Shown here: piece after piece, positions 44,644 through 52,686 of the stretch
How positions within the stretch are numbered: position 1 is the first letter of the stretch
Layout of the letters: every line of letters begins with the position of its first letter
Source of the DNA: Myxococcales bacterium
GTDB lineage: Bacteria; Myxococcota_A; UBA9042; UBA3505
Length of the DNA stretch: 64,000 nt
Assembly: GCA_002728755.1 (NCBI GenBank)
Contig: PBVT01000016.1
Coordinates: 49,670-113,669, forward strand
Direction of reading: 5' to 3'
The notes under the pieces: generated by a model
Told to the model about the DNA's origin: nothing
Databases searched by the model: none
What the model saw: the letters and a program-made list of their open reading frames with translations, nothing else
Program-made: the position numbers and the translations under genes

Positions 44644-44871
44644 CTAATCTAGCGCACGTTCCTCGCCTTGACAATGTGTCGCCCCAAGGTCGCGCTGCGT
44701 ACCCTCGCGAGCGCCACTGGCGTTGAGCAAACGCTGAATGGATTTTGTGCACTGTCCACAGTTCTGACCTGCGCCACATATGCGCCCTACAGCTGCCACA
44801 TTCCGCACACCGTTCCCTACCAAGGCTTTCACCTCTCGATCGGAGACTCCTTCGCAAAGACAAATAATCAC
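44644..44871 (-). CDS. bfd: bacterioferritin-associated ferredoxin
   Basis: A 75-residue [2Fe-2S] protein that reduces the iron core of bacterioferritin and releases Fe(II). The four cluster Cys are in CLCEG near the N-terminus and CGAGQNCGQC (the usual C-x-C ... C-x2-C Bfd arrangement). GTG 44871 has AGGA nine bases upstream. It is the first gene of the bfd-bfr pair and carries the Fur-like palindrome 24 bp upstream of its start. Confidence 0.92.
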   Translation of the reverse strand: MIICLCEGVSDREVKALVGNGVRNVAAVGRICGAGQNCGQCTKSIQRLLNASGAREGTQRDLGATHCQGEERALD

Positions 44872-44894
44872 GGTTACGGTTCCTGCTCGTTATT

Positions 44895-44913
44895 GATATT
44901 AGTTTTCAATATC
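44895..44913 (-). promoter_or_regulatory. Fur-box-like operator upstream of bfd-bfr
   Basis: GATATTAGTTTTCAATATC is a 19-bp sequence with perfect 6-bp inverted arms around a 7-bp centre. It matches the E. coli Fur consensus (GATAATGATAATCATTATC) at 13 of 19 positions by my count, and extends as TATTGA/TCAATA. It lies 24 bp upstream of bfd, where a repressor of an iron-storage release gene would be expected. Confidence 0.4.
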
Positions 44914-45154
44914 GCTTTCAAAAAGTCAAGGGAATGTTCGGTTTTCTTTCGCTTAGATCCCTTGTGTTCCCATGAGGTGCTGGACGGCACTGCCCCGATT
45001 CCTATGTCAATACCTTTACGGGACCGGGTTTTTCCTCTAATTTGGTCAGGCATCGTTGGATGTCTTGAGTCCTATGGGTTCAAGTTGTTGGCGGTTCTAC
45101 GGGTAATACCGTATAGCTCGGTGTGTTATGGGCAAATCGGACTCTCGGGTGTAG

Positions 45155-46552
45155 ATGATAAAGGGCGCGCAACAAACTCAGGCCTTTCGACCTTTCGTAC
45201 CGGCTCTCCGTGGGCTCGTTGCAGAAAAGCTGAAAGCCCTATTGGGGCTGCCCTCTTCCCTGCATCTGGACTGGGATCTTGTGGAATATGGCCCAGATTC
45301 CGTGCTGGGAACTGTACAGGTAACGATCATGACGATGGACTCCCAGCCCTTTCGGCTGGAGTTCGGCGACCTGTCTTCCGGGCGCCAGGGCTGGGTCAAT
45401 GCCAGGGAATATCAGATCGGTTACCACAACCTTGAAGATGGCAGCGACCCGCTACAAAACCCAGAGTATGTGCCGTTTCTCAACGCCGTCAGGAAACGCT
45501 TCGAACAAATTACGACCGCAAAGAATCATCCAGCCCTGGAAGAATATCGGAGCATCTTCCAACAGTTCATACCGTACAGAGAAGTAAACGACTCGATGTA
45601 CAGGCAGCTGACGCTCAACCCCAAGACTGGACCCATGGGTACGCTACGACTGGGGTTCCGATGCAACCAGGACTGTTGGTTTTGTTGGCAAGGCCGAGAC
45701 TGGCCCGATCCCCCACACGATTTCTACTTCCAATGGCTCGACCATATGGCAGCAGCCGGCGTACGTAATCTGGCCATCACTGGTGGTGAACCCACAATAC
45801 ATAAATTACTCCCCACCATTATCGAGCGAGCAACGCGAAAGCACGATATGATGGCGTCCATCCAGACCAATGCGATTCGTCTGGCCAAACCGAACTACCT
45901 GAAGCAATTACGTGATGCAGGACTTCACCATGTGTTCGTATCTCTTCATAGTGCCGACCCGGAAGTCTCCAATCGTATGATGCGAGCCCCCGGTACGTTC
46001 CGCTGGACCGTGAAAGGAACAGAAGCGTGCCTGGAGGCAGGTGTCCCTGTTCATCTCAATACGGTGATCGAACACGCCAATTATAAAGGGCTACCTGACC
46101 ACGCCCGTATGGTCGTAGAGCGGTTTGTTGACGCCTACCCCAAGAATCCGATCGTAAAGATGGTCTATTCCCATCCAAGTAAATATTACGACGCATCCAT
46201 GTCGGCTCGAGCGATCGTTCCACTCGATGAACTTCGCCCGTACCTGGTAGAGGCGATTCGAATTCTTCAAAAGACAGATATCGAGATTGACGTTACGGGC
46301 TCGTGCGGCTTCCCGCCCTGTATCTTCCATGACGCCCCCGATCTTATCTCGTGGGTGGACCGAGACACATTCGATGGACAGGATTTGTCGGGGCGTTATT
46401 ACGGTGACGCCTGCCAGCAATGTGCCGGAAAGGATAAATGCCTGGGTATCCGAAAGGAATATGCAGATAAATACGGCGAAAGAGGAATTGAGCCCTTTGA
46501 TCCGCCGGGTTCCCCACCGAACCTTCGAAAGATCGGACGCGCCGCGAGCTGA
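45155..46552 (+). CDS. radical SAM protein of unknown function
   Basis: A 465-residue protein. The ATG at 45155 directly follows an in-frame stop. An N-terminal ~160-residue region (folded, with FRLEFGDLSSGRQGWVNAREYQIGYHNL) precedes the radical SAM core: Cys170, Cys174 and Cys177 in RCNQDCWFC bind the SAM cluster, with AITGGEPTIHKLLP and VSLHSADPEVSNRMMRAPGTF typical of the MoaA/PqqE-like core. The C-terminus has GSCGFPPCIF and CQQCAGKDKCLG, a SPASM-like auxiliary-cluster pattern. No peptide, sugar or cofactor gene adjoins it, so the substrate is open. It stands alone after a long leader of 283 bp. Confidence 0.85.
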   Translation: MIKGAQQTQAFRPFVPALRGLVAEKLKALLGLPSSLHLDWDLVEYGPDSVLGTVQVTIMTMDSQPFRLEFGDLSSGRQGWVNAREYQIGYHNLEDGSDPLQNPEYVPFLNAVRKRFEQITTAKNHPALEEYRSIFQQFIPYREVNDSMYRQLTLNPKTGPMGTLRLGFRCNQDCWFCWQGRDWPDPPHDFYFQWLDHMAAAGVRNLAITGGEPTIHKLLPTIIERATRKHDMMASIQTNAIRLAKPNYLKQLRDAGLHHVFVSLHSADPEVSNRMMRAPGTFRWTVKGTEACLEAGVPVHLNTVIEHANYKGLPDHARMVVERFVDAYPKNPIVKMVYSHPSKYYDASMSARAIVPLDELRPYLVEAIRILQKTDIEIDVTGSCGFPPCIFHDAPDLISWVDRDTFDGQDLSGRYYGDACQQCAGKDKCLGIRKEYADKYGERGIEPFDPPGSPPNLRKIGRAAS

Positions 46553-46671
46553 CATCCGAACCATCGAAATGGTCGTGTTATTCGGGTCGATATGATCGCG
46601 GAAAACCCCGTTTGAGCCCCTTCTACAGAGGTGGTACTATCGTTCTCCAAAATAGAACCACGGGAGGAGCT

Positions 46672-46986
46672 ATGCGATCACGTTTTCTTCAAGTACTGGG
46701 AGCCGCCCTACTAGCCCTGGGACTCATTTCCTTCTCCACCAGCACCTACGCAGCCGACTGCTTCATGTGCGGAAAGGATAGCTCGGGTAGCTGCGCTGGA
46801 GCGGACCAATGCCAAGGCGATCGAGCGGATTGCCGAAAGGCCGGCTGTAAAATCACGGGCACCCGCTCTTGCTCAACCGCGGGAAACGTCAAAACCTGTA
46901 AGGCAGACGTTTTCGATTATGACACTCCACAAGAGCTGAATATCTCCGATACATTCCGTTCTTTATGGCCTACATTGATCCGCTGA
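46672..46986 (+). CDS. small secreted Cys-rich protein
   Basis: A 104-residue protein with a signal peptide (MRSRFLQVLGAALLALGLISFSTSTYAA, cut after residue about 28). GGGAGGAG just before ATG 46672 is a strong Shine-Dalgarno, whereas the longer frame to 46612 lacks one. The mature part has eight Cys in the first 50 residues (DCFMCGKDSSGSC, QCQGDRADCRKAGC, SCSTAGNVKTC), likely four disulfides, then an acidic tail (DYDTPQELNISDTFRSLWP). I do not recognise a family. It ends at a strong terminator. Confidence 0.7.
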   Translation: MRSRFLQVLGAALLALGLISFSTSTYAADCFMCGKDSSGSCAGADQCQGDRADCRKAGCKITGTRSCSTAGNVKTCKADVFDYDTPQELNISDTFRSLWPTLIR

Positions 46987-47010
46987 TTCCAGCCATCAAT
47001 CAACGATAAG

Positions 47011-47041
47011 AAAGCCCGGGAGCGTTCCCGGGCTTTTTTTT
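47011..47041 (+). terminator. rho-independent terminator
   Basis: An 11-bp perfect stem (47011-47021 with 47026-47036), GC-rich in its centre, with a 4-nt loop and a run of T to 47041. It follows the Cys-rich secreted gene by 24 bp and separates it from the downstream methyltransferase fusion. Confidence 0.9.
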
Positions 47042-47063
47042 ACGAACCCACCGTACGTTTCTG

Positions 47064-49043
47064 ATGTTGAAGTTTCGAGCTCCTGGTGAATCCATTCGCC
47101 TCAACTCCCTGGTCGCACGGGCCTGGCCAAATGTAAGCCAACGCCAGATAACCACTACGCTGCGTAAACGCGGGATCAAGGTTGGCGGGCGGCATGTACA
47201 AGATGCCAATATGCGAATTCCGCCAGGCTCGCTCATTTCCATTAACGCGCACCCAGGGGAAGTCACTCCAGAACGTGTCCCTCCGTCGCCCCTTGAGACA
47301 GGGGACGACCACATCGCCTTCCTGATTCCGCCGGGCCTGGAAAACAAAGCCCTGACTGAGGAAGAGGTCCAGAGCCTTCTCGAAAACGAAGAGAGCACCT
47401 TATGGGGAGAAGACTACATTACCCTACAACCCGGCCCTGGGGCAGCCGGCCTTCTTGTGGTCACACGCACAGCGTGCACAACAAAGTATCGCGCGATTGT
47501 CCCGCATCTGCCGTACCGGGAGGGCGTTCTTCAAGCGGAGGGGACGAAAAAGAACACCGCCGTCCAGTTTCGGGTCGTATCCCACCGAGATCAGCTCACG
47601 GAAATCGAGCTGCAATGCGCAAGCTCGAGGAGCGATCATATTCGCATTCAGTTAGCGAAGGCTGGGTATCCAATACTGGGAGACGGAGAGAACGGCGGCA
47701 TCATGGTGGATGGCGGGTTGCGTCTATGGCTCTGCCACGCCGAGAACTCGTCCCTGAGCATCAGCCTGGAGCCTCCCGAACGCTTTTGGCCAAACGAACC
47801 GGTGTTCCTCTCGGGCAATGACGATGACTTTCAGGTCTCCAGCGCAACCCAACGGATTCTGAAACAAGGTCACCCCTGGATCATCAAAGACGACGACACC
47901 AGTGATGCCGGGCGATTCCCCGTTGGCAGCAGAGTCCAGATCGTCTGCGACCAGGACCACCTTGGGACCGCCCATATCGAAGGCCCGCATAAGCTCGTGG
48001 CGCGTCTCTGGTCCAATACGGAACCGATGTCTTCGATAGAAGACCGGGTCTCCGCCGCTCTTGCAAAGCGGAAAGCTCTATTCGAGTCCAGTAGCAGCGA
48101 TCGCCCTACCACCGCGTTTCGACTGATCCACGGGGAAGCGGACGGGCTCGGTGGGCTCTTTATCGATCGCCTGGGTCCCGTTCTGCGCGTATTGGTCGCT
48201 GGGGGGGCATGTCTTGGCTTTAAAGATCAGGTGGTCCAGAGAATACGAGAACAGCTTCAGGCGATGAATCAACAAGACCCGACCGTCATCGAGGTCATGC
48301 ATCTGCGCCCGCGCCCCCAGGGTGAGGTTCACTATGTGCAACATACAGCAGGCCCTCTCTCCGACGACATCGCCGAAGACCGTCTGCAAGTGCAAGAGAA
48401 TGGGCTCTACTATTGGGTTCGGCCGGGACTCTCTACTCCGACACGTGCGGTGCCCGGGGTCGGACTGTTCATGGATCAAAGGGTGAACCGTGAACGACTC
48501 ATACGGCTCTGCCCCGGACGCTCCCGTTGGTTGAACCTCTTTTGTCATACCGGGGCCTTTTCCGTGGCTCTTCTACACGCAGGCGCCGAACATATCACCA
48601 GTGTCGATCTATCGGGTCCGTATCTCCACTGGCTCAACGAAAACCTGGAACTCAATGGTCTTAGCGACAGGGATCATATCTCTAGAAAGAGTGATGCACG
48701 GCGCTACCTTGAACGCCTCGATCCTGCGGAACGCTTTGATGGCATCATCCTGGATCCTCCCACTGCGGCAGCGTCCGGTCGACGCTTCTGGTCGGTAAAA
48801 CGAGATGTGGGAGAGCTAATAGGAGCCGCCCTGGCTCGGTTGAACCCCGATGGCGTCTTGCTGGTCACACGAAACGATCGACGCGCACGTGGCTCACTCG
48901 CCCCCATCCTTCGGGAGGCCGCCCAGAGCCAACGAGTTTCCATCAAGTCCCTCAAATCGGCCGGCCCATCGCCAGATTTCCCATCGTTACGAGGATTTCC
49001 CGAGGGGGATGCGTTTACTGGCTCGCTCTTGATTCGCGGTTAA
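47064..49043 (+). CDS. S4 / degenerate pseudouridine synthase / PUA / RlmI-like methyltransferase fusion
   Basis: A 659-residue multidomain RNA-modification protein. Residues 10-70 form an S4-type RNA-binding fold (SQRQITTTLRKRGIKVGGRHVQ). Residues about 85-245 follow the RluA/RsuA pseudouridine synthase plan, but the catalytic HRLD is replaced: QPGPGAAGLLVVTR puts Gly124 where the catalytic Asp belongs, so this part is probably inactive. About 265-340 is a PUA-like segment (TQRILKQGHPWIIKDDD). The rest matches RlmI-type rRNA cytosine-5 methyltransferases: RLIHGEADGLGGLFIDR, VGLFMDQRVNRERLI, LNLFCHTGAFSVALL and ILDPPTAAASGR. Likely a 23S rRNA methyltransferase with extra RNA-binding arms. Confidence 0.85.
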   Translation: MLKFRAPGESIRLNSLVARAWPNVSQRQITTTLRKRGIKVGGRHVQDANMRIPPGSLISINAHPGEVTPERVPPSPLETGDDHIAFLIPPGLENKALTEEEVQSLLENEESTLWGEDYITLQPGPGAAGLLVVTRTACTTKYRAIVPHLPYREGVLQAEGTKKNTAVQFRVVSHRDQLTEIELQCASSRSDHIRIQLAKAGYPILGDGENGGIMVDGGLRLWLCHAENSSLSISLEPPERFWPNEPVFLSGNDDDFQVSSATQRILKQGHPWIIKDDDTSDAGRFPVGSRVQIVCDQDHLGTAHIEGPHKLVARLWSNTEPMSSIEDRVSAALAKRKALFESSSSDRPTTAFRLIHGEADGLGGLFIDRLGPVLRVLVAGGACLGFKDQVVQRIREQLQAMNQQDPTVIEVMHLRPRPQGEVHYVQHTAGPLSDDIAEDRLQVQENGLYYWVRPGLSTPTRAVPGVGLFMDQRVNRERLIRLCPGRSRWLNLFCHTGAFSVALLHAGAEHITSVDLSGPYLHWLNENLELNGLSDRDHISRKSDARRYLERLDPAERFDGIILDPPTAAASGRRFWSVKRDVGELIGAALARLNPDGVLLVTRNDRRARGSLAPILREAAQSQRVSIKSLKSAGPSPDFPSLRGFPEGDAFTGSLLIRG

Positions 49044-49246
49044 GAGGTCTCACGCGGGCTGGTCAATGCTGCCACAGCCAGCGCAGTGCTGCCCAGTAGC
49101 CCGGATACGCCAATGGTTTTGACCACCGCAAACGAAAGTTCGTTTTGCTCGATAATACCCAGTAGATGAAGACTGCAAAGCAGACAGACCGCAATAATCA
49201 TCAAAAGTATCGTTATTTTTAGAACAGCAGATAGACGTGATTTCAA
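49040..49246 (-). CDS. small two-helix membrane protein
   Basis: A 68-residue protein from TTG 49246, which has GGAG six bases upstream; an ORF extension to 49318 adds a poor N-terminus. Two hydrophobic segments (AVLKITILLMIIAVCLLCSLHLLG and IGVSGLLGSTALAVAAL) flank a short polar loop, with Cys in the first. No family is recognised. Its end overlaps the methyltransferase stop tail to tail by 4 bp. Confidence 0.5.
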   Translation of the reverse strand: MKSRLSAVLKITILLMIIAVCLLCSLHLLGIIEQNELSFAVVKTIGVSGLLGSTALAVAALTSPRETS

Positions 49247-49423
49247 GATGGGCTCCAAGGTCAAACCGACGACACATAACCCACGCAGGCCCGCGTACCG
49301 TATGCAACGGGCGACCACCGTGCAGATATTCCCAGAGATTCTCCCGTGGATGGTAAAAAATAGGCTGGACGTAGGTCCGGAAAGAGCCGACTATTCGCCA
49401 CTGGCTACCAGGAGAGCCCAGAC

Positions 49424-50485
49424 GTGACGGCATCAATACCACCAGAAGAGCAAAGACGCTGCCTGCTCTGGCTGCGTAAAGCCTGGTCTCGCATCAATGG
49501 GTCCGACCTGTCCGACGCGTTGACGCCTCCGGTCTTCTCCCTGGATCCGGGTACGCATCGACTCGGGCACTGGAACGCGCAGACTCGAACCCTGGGGATC
49601 AGTCTACATCATATCCGCACGGCGACAGCCCTGGAGGTTGAACAAACCCTCCGCCACGAGATGGCCCATCAATTCGTGAGCGAAGGCTTCGGCGCAGAAA
49701 ACGCCCAGCCCCACGGAGCCTTATTCCGAAAGGCCTGTAAACTTCTGGGCGTACATACACCCTCCGCAACTTCCAGTGCCGGCAATCGTGCCGTGGAGCG
49801 AGTGCAGAAGCTTCTGCGGCTATCCAACTCTCCCAACCGGAACGAAGCGGAAACAGCCATGGCGAGTGCCTTCCGGTTGATGTTGAAACATAATATCACC
49901 CAGGACGAAGTCGCATCACCAGACGATTACGGCTTTGCCATTCTGGGCTCTGGATGTGCCCGAATCCCGCTGGAACATAAGCTCGTTGCCTCAATCCTGC
50001 AGGAATTCTTCTTCGTGCAATGCATCTGGATCTCTACAGATATTCCGTCTTCGGGTCGTAAGGTGCGGGTTCTTGAGGCTCTAGGACGGCCTGAGAACTT
50101 GAAACTGGCTCGATATACCCACACATACCTTCATCGCGTGCTCGACGAGCTCTGGGCCGAATATCGCCGAAATTCCGGTAAATTAGGGCGAACCGCGCGA
50201 AAACAATTCCGCGTGGGTGTTCTTATGGGCTTTCGTGAACGCCTTCGCCAACAGAAGACAAAACAACAAGAGCGAGGGTTGATCTGGCTCGGAGACCGCG
50301 GACTGTCTGACTTTCTGCGGACCCGTCATCCGCGCTGTTATACGATGCGTTCTGCGGGGTATCGAACCGGCCGTGCCCACAGCGATGGATTGGAAACCGG
50401 ACGAAAATTACGGATCCGACCAGGACTCACGGATCCCCCGAAGAAACGGGGCCTAAAGCTTACAAAGGCGCCTATTACACCGTGA
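49424..50485 (+). CDS. SprT-like metallopeptidase domain fused to DUF2786
   Basis: A 353-residue protein; GTG 49424 with GGAG nine bases upstream. The N-terminal SprT-like part has TLRHEMAHQF (the HExxH zinc site) and a downstream PHGALFRKAC His as the third ligand, as in SprT/Spartan proteins. Residues about 122-330 match the DUF2786 layout: VQKLLRLSNSPNRNEAETAMASAFRLMLKHNI, then a C-terminal helical block. Function in bacteria is unclear; a role in DNA-protein processing or stress is inference. It stands alone ahead of ahcY. Confidence 0.8.
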   Translation: MTASIPPEEQRRCLLWLRKAWSRINGSDLSDALTPPVFSLDPGTHRLGHWNAQTRTLGISLHHIRTATALEVEQTLRHEMAHQFVSEGFGAENAQPHGALFRKACKLLGVHTPSATSSAGNRAVERVQKLLRLSNSPNRNEAETAMASAFRLMLKHNITQDEVASPDDYGFAILGSGCARIPLEHKLVASILQEFFFVQCIWISTDIPSSGRKVRVLEALGRPENLKLARYTHTYLHRVLDELWAEYRRNSGKLGRTARKQFRVGVLMGFRERLRQQKTKQQERGLIWLGDRGLSDFLRTRHPRCYTMRSAGYRTGRAHSDGLETGRKLRIRPGLTDPPKKRGLKLTKAPITP

Positions 50486-50624
50486 TTTTGCTACAATGCC
50501 GCCGCATTTCCCGCCCTGCTTCCATCAAGCGATCGCTTTCAAAAAAACACCTCGTTTGCATATTGGACTTGAATCCAAGCGAAAGGAAGAGTAAACCGGG
50601 TTTTCACTCAAGGAGATAGCTCCC

Positions 50625-52082
50625 ATGACGCTCACTGTCCACGACACGATTCCTTCCAATGATTTCAAAGTTGCTGATCTCTCCCTGGCCGAATGGGGCC
50701 GCAAAGAGATCACCCTCGCGGAACACGAGATGCCAGGTCTTATGGCCTGCCGTAGCGAATACGGTCCTAGCCAGCCATTGGCAGGTGCGCGCGTTATGGG
50801 ATCCCTTCATATGACAATCCAGACTGCGGTTCTGATTGAGACACTGCAAGAGCTTGGTGCCGACGTGCGCTGGTGTTCCTGTAATATCTTCAGCACCCAG
50901 GATCATGCCGCTGCAGCCATCGCAAGAGCCGGTACCTCGGCTGTCTTCGCCTGGAAGGGTGAAAGCCTTGAAGAATACTGGTGGTGCACAGATCAGGCCC
51001 TCACCTGGCCCGATGGCGACGGCCCCGACATCATCGTAGACGATGGTGGAGATGCCACTCTACTTATTCATGAAGGGTACAAAGCAGAGACCGCCTATGC
51101 AAAGGACGGTACCCTGCCCGACCCCGACTCCACCGACAATCCCGAGTTCAAGATCGTTCTTGCCCTCATCCGTGACGGGCTCGAGGCGGATCCAACGCGC
51201 TGGCATCGTGTGGCAGATCGTCTTGTGGGTGTTAGCGAAGAAACAACGACTGGTGTGCATCGCCTCTACGAAATGGAACGCGATGGCACATTGTTGATCC
51301 CAGCCATTAACGTCAACGATTCCGTGACCAAGTCGAAATTCGACAATGTCTATGGATGTCGTCATTCCCTCCCCGACGGAATCATGCGTGCCACTGACGT
51401 CATGATCGCCGGAAAAACTGTAGTCATCTGCGGGTACGGAGATGTCGGTAAGGGCTGCGCCCAGGCCATGAAGGCAAACGGTGCGCGCGTTCTCGTAACC
51501 GAGATTGACCCGATCTGCGCACTTCAGGCCTGTATGGAGGGCTTCAGCGTCGTTGTACTCGAAGATGTATTGGCCGAAGCGGATATCTTCGTTACCACGA
51601 CAGGAAACCGCGACATCATCATGAAAGACCATATGGCGCAGATGAAGAATAACGCCATCGTGGGAAACATCGGACACTTCGATAACGAGATCGATATGGC
51701 TGGTCTGCAGAATGATCCCGCCATCCAGGGCGAGAACATCAAGCCGCAGGTCGATCGTTTCGTCTTCCCAGACGGACACGGCGTCATCGTCCTGGCCGAA
51801 GGTCGACTCCTTAATCTCGGCTGCGCGACCGGTCATCCAAGCTTCGTGATGTCCAATAGCTTTACCAATCAGGTCATCGCACAGCTTGAGCTCTGGGCCG
51901 AGCGGGCGAGCGGGAAATACGACAAAAAAGTATACGTACTTCCCAAGGAGCTCGACGAGAAGGTCGCGCGACTTCATCTGGACAAATTGGGAGCCAAGCT
52001 TACCCAGCTACGCCCCGACCAGGCCGAGTACATCGGAGTATCCGTAGACGGTCCGTTCAAGCCCGATAGCTATCGCTACTGA
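50625..52082 (+). CDS. ahcY: adenosylhomocysteinase (S-adenosyl-L-homocysteine hydrolase)
   Basis: Hydrolyses S-adenosylhomocysteine to adenosine and homocysteine, removing the product of SAM-dependent methylation. The 485-residue length fits the long bacterial type with the extra insertion after position 150. [87 protein letters not shown] (NAD site) and the C-terminal KPDSYRY tail are canonical. AAGGAG precedes the ATG with good spacing. It is followed after 22 bp by an isochorismatase-family gene. Confidence 0.98.
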   Translation: MTLTVHDTIPSNDFKVADLSLAEWGRKEITLAEHEMPGLMACRSEYGPSQPLAGARVMGSLHMTIQTAVLIETLQELGADVRWCSCNIFSTQDHAAAAIARAGTSAVFAWKGESLEEYWWCTDQALTWPDGDGPDIIVDDGGDATLLIHEGYKAETAYAKDGTLPDPDSTDNPEFKIVLALIRDGLEADPTRWHRVADRLVGVSEETTTGVHRLYEMERDGTLLIPAINVNDSVTKSKFDNVYGCRHSLPDGIMRATDVMIAGKTVVICGYGDVGKGCAQAMKANGARVLVTEIDPICALQACMEGFSVVVLEDVLAEADIFVTTTGNRDIIMKDHMAQMKNNAIVGNIGHFDNEIDMAGLQNDPAIQGENIKPQVDRFVFPDGHGVIVLAEGRLLNLGCATGHPSFVMSNSFTNQVIAQLELWAERASGKYDKKVYVLPKELDEKVARLHLDKLGAKLTQLRPDQAEYIGVSVDGPFKPDSYRY

Positions 52083-52104
52083 GACATTGGTCTCAGGTAG
52101 CACT

Positions 52105-52686
52105 ATGGGCGCAGAACTACCCGTCAGGCTTCCGTCACGATTGCACCAGGACACCTCCGTTCTGGTAATCGTAGATGTACAGGAACGCCTGATGGGTGCC
52201 ATGAAGGGCTCCATTGTAGAGCAGACGGTCAAGAACACCTCTCTACTGGTACGGGCCGCGAAACGGCTGAACATACCCATCCTGGTTACGGAGCAATACC
52301 CCAAAGGCCTGGGTTCTACATTGGAACCCATCGTAGCCGACGTCGGGGAGCCATGGGAGCCCATTGAAAAGCTGGCGTTCTCCTGCCTGGACGCTCCCGT
52401 TTTTGCGGAGCGCTTCAAGGCCCTACAGAGAAACCAGGTGGTCTTATGTGGCGCGGAAGCCCATGTCTGTGTCCTTCAGACCGCCCTACAGGCGCTGGAA
52501 GAAGGCCATGAGGTCGCTGTCGTATCCGACGCCATCGCAAGTCGTAGCAAAACGAACTTCCGTCTCGCGCAAGATGATCTGCGAGCTGCCGGCAGTCGCG
52601 TGCTGCCGGTCGAGTCCGTACTATTTGAATGGCTACGCCGTGCAGAGGGCGATGCCTTCAAAGAGATCAGCCGTAGTATTCGTTAA
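52105..52686 (+). CDS. isochorismatase-family hydrolase
   Basis: A 193-residue cysteine hydrolase. ATG 52105 has AGG seven bases upstream; an in-frame TTG at 52087 overlaps the ahcY tail. The triad is Asp24 (VIVDVQERL), Lys89 (EPIEKLAFSC) and Cys122 (GAEAHVCVLQTAL). The 'YPKGLGSTLEPI' block is typical of the ycaC/nicotinamidase-like subfamily. The substrate is unknown; small amides or carbamoyl compounds are usual. Proximity to ahcY suggests co-transcription but not a proven shared pathway. The stop overlaps the aconitase-family gene tail to tail. Confidence 0.85.
   Translation: MGAELPVRLPSRLHQDTSVLVIVDVQERLMGAMKGSIVEQTVKNTSLLVRAAKRLNIPILVTEQYPKGLGSTLEPIVADVGEPWEPIEKLAFSCLDAPVFAERFKALQRNQVVLCGAEAHVCVLQTALQALEEGHEVAVVSDAIASRSKTNFRLAQDDLRAAGSRVLPVESVLFEWLRRAEGDAFKEISRSIR

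Noticed and set aside
50486..50624. A possible SAH riboswitch in the ahcY leader.
   Set aside because: The leader has an AAGCGATCGCTT palindrome and a small TTGGA/TCCAA hairpin, but I cannot find the conserved SAH-motif core. A covariance-model search would settle it.
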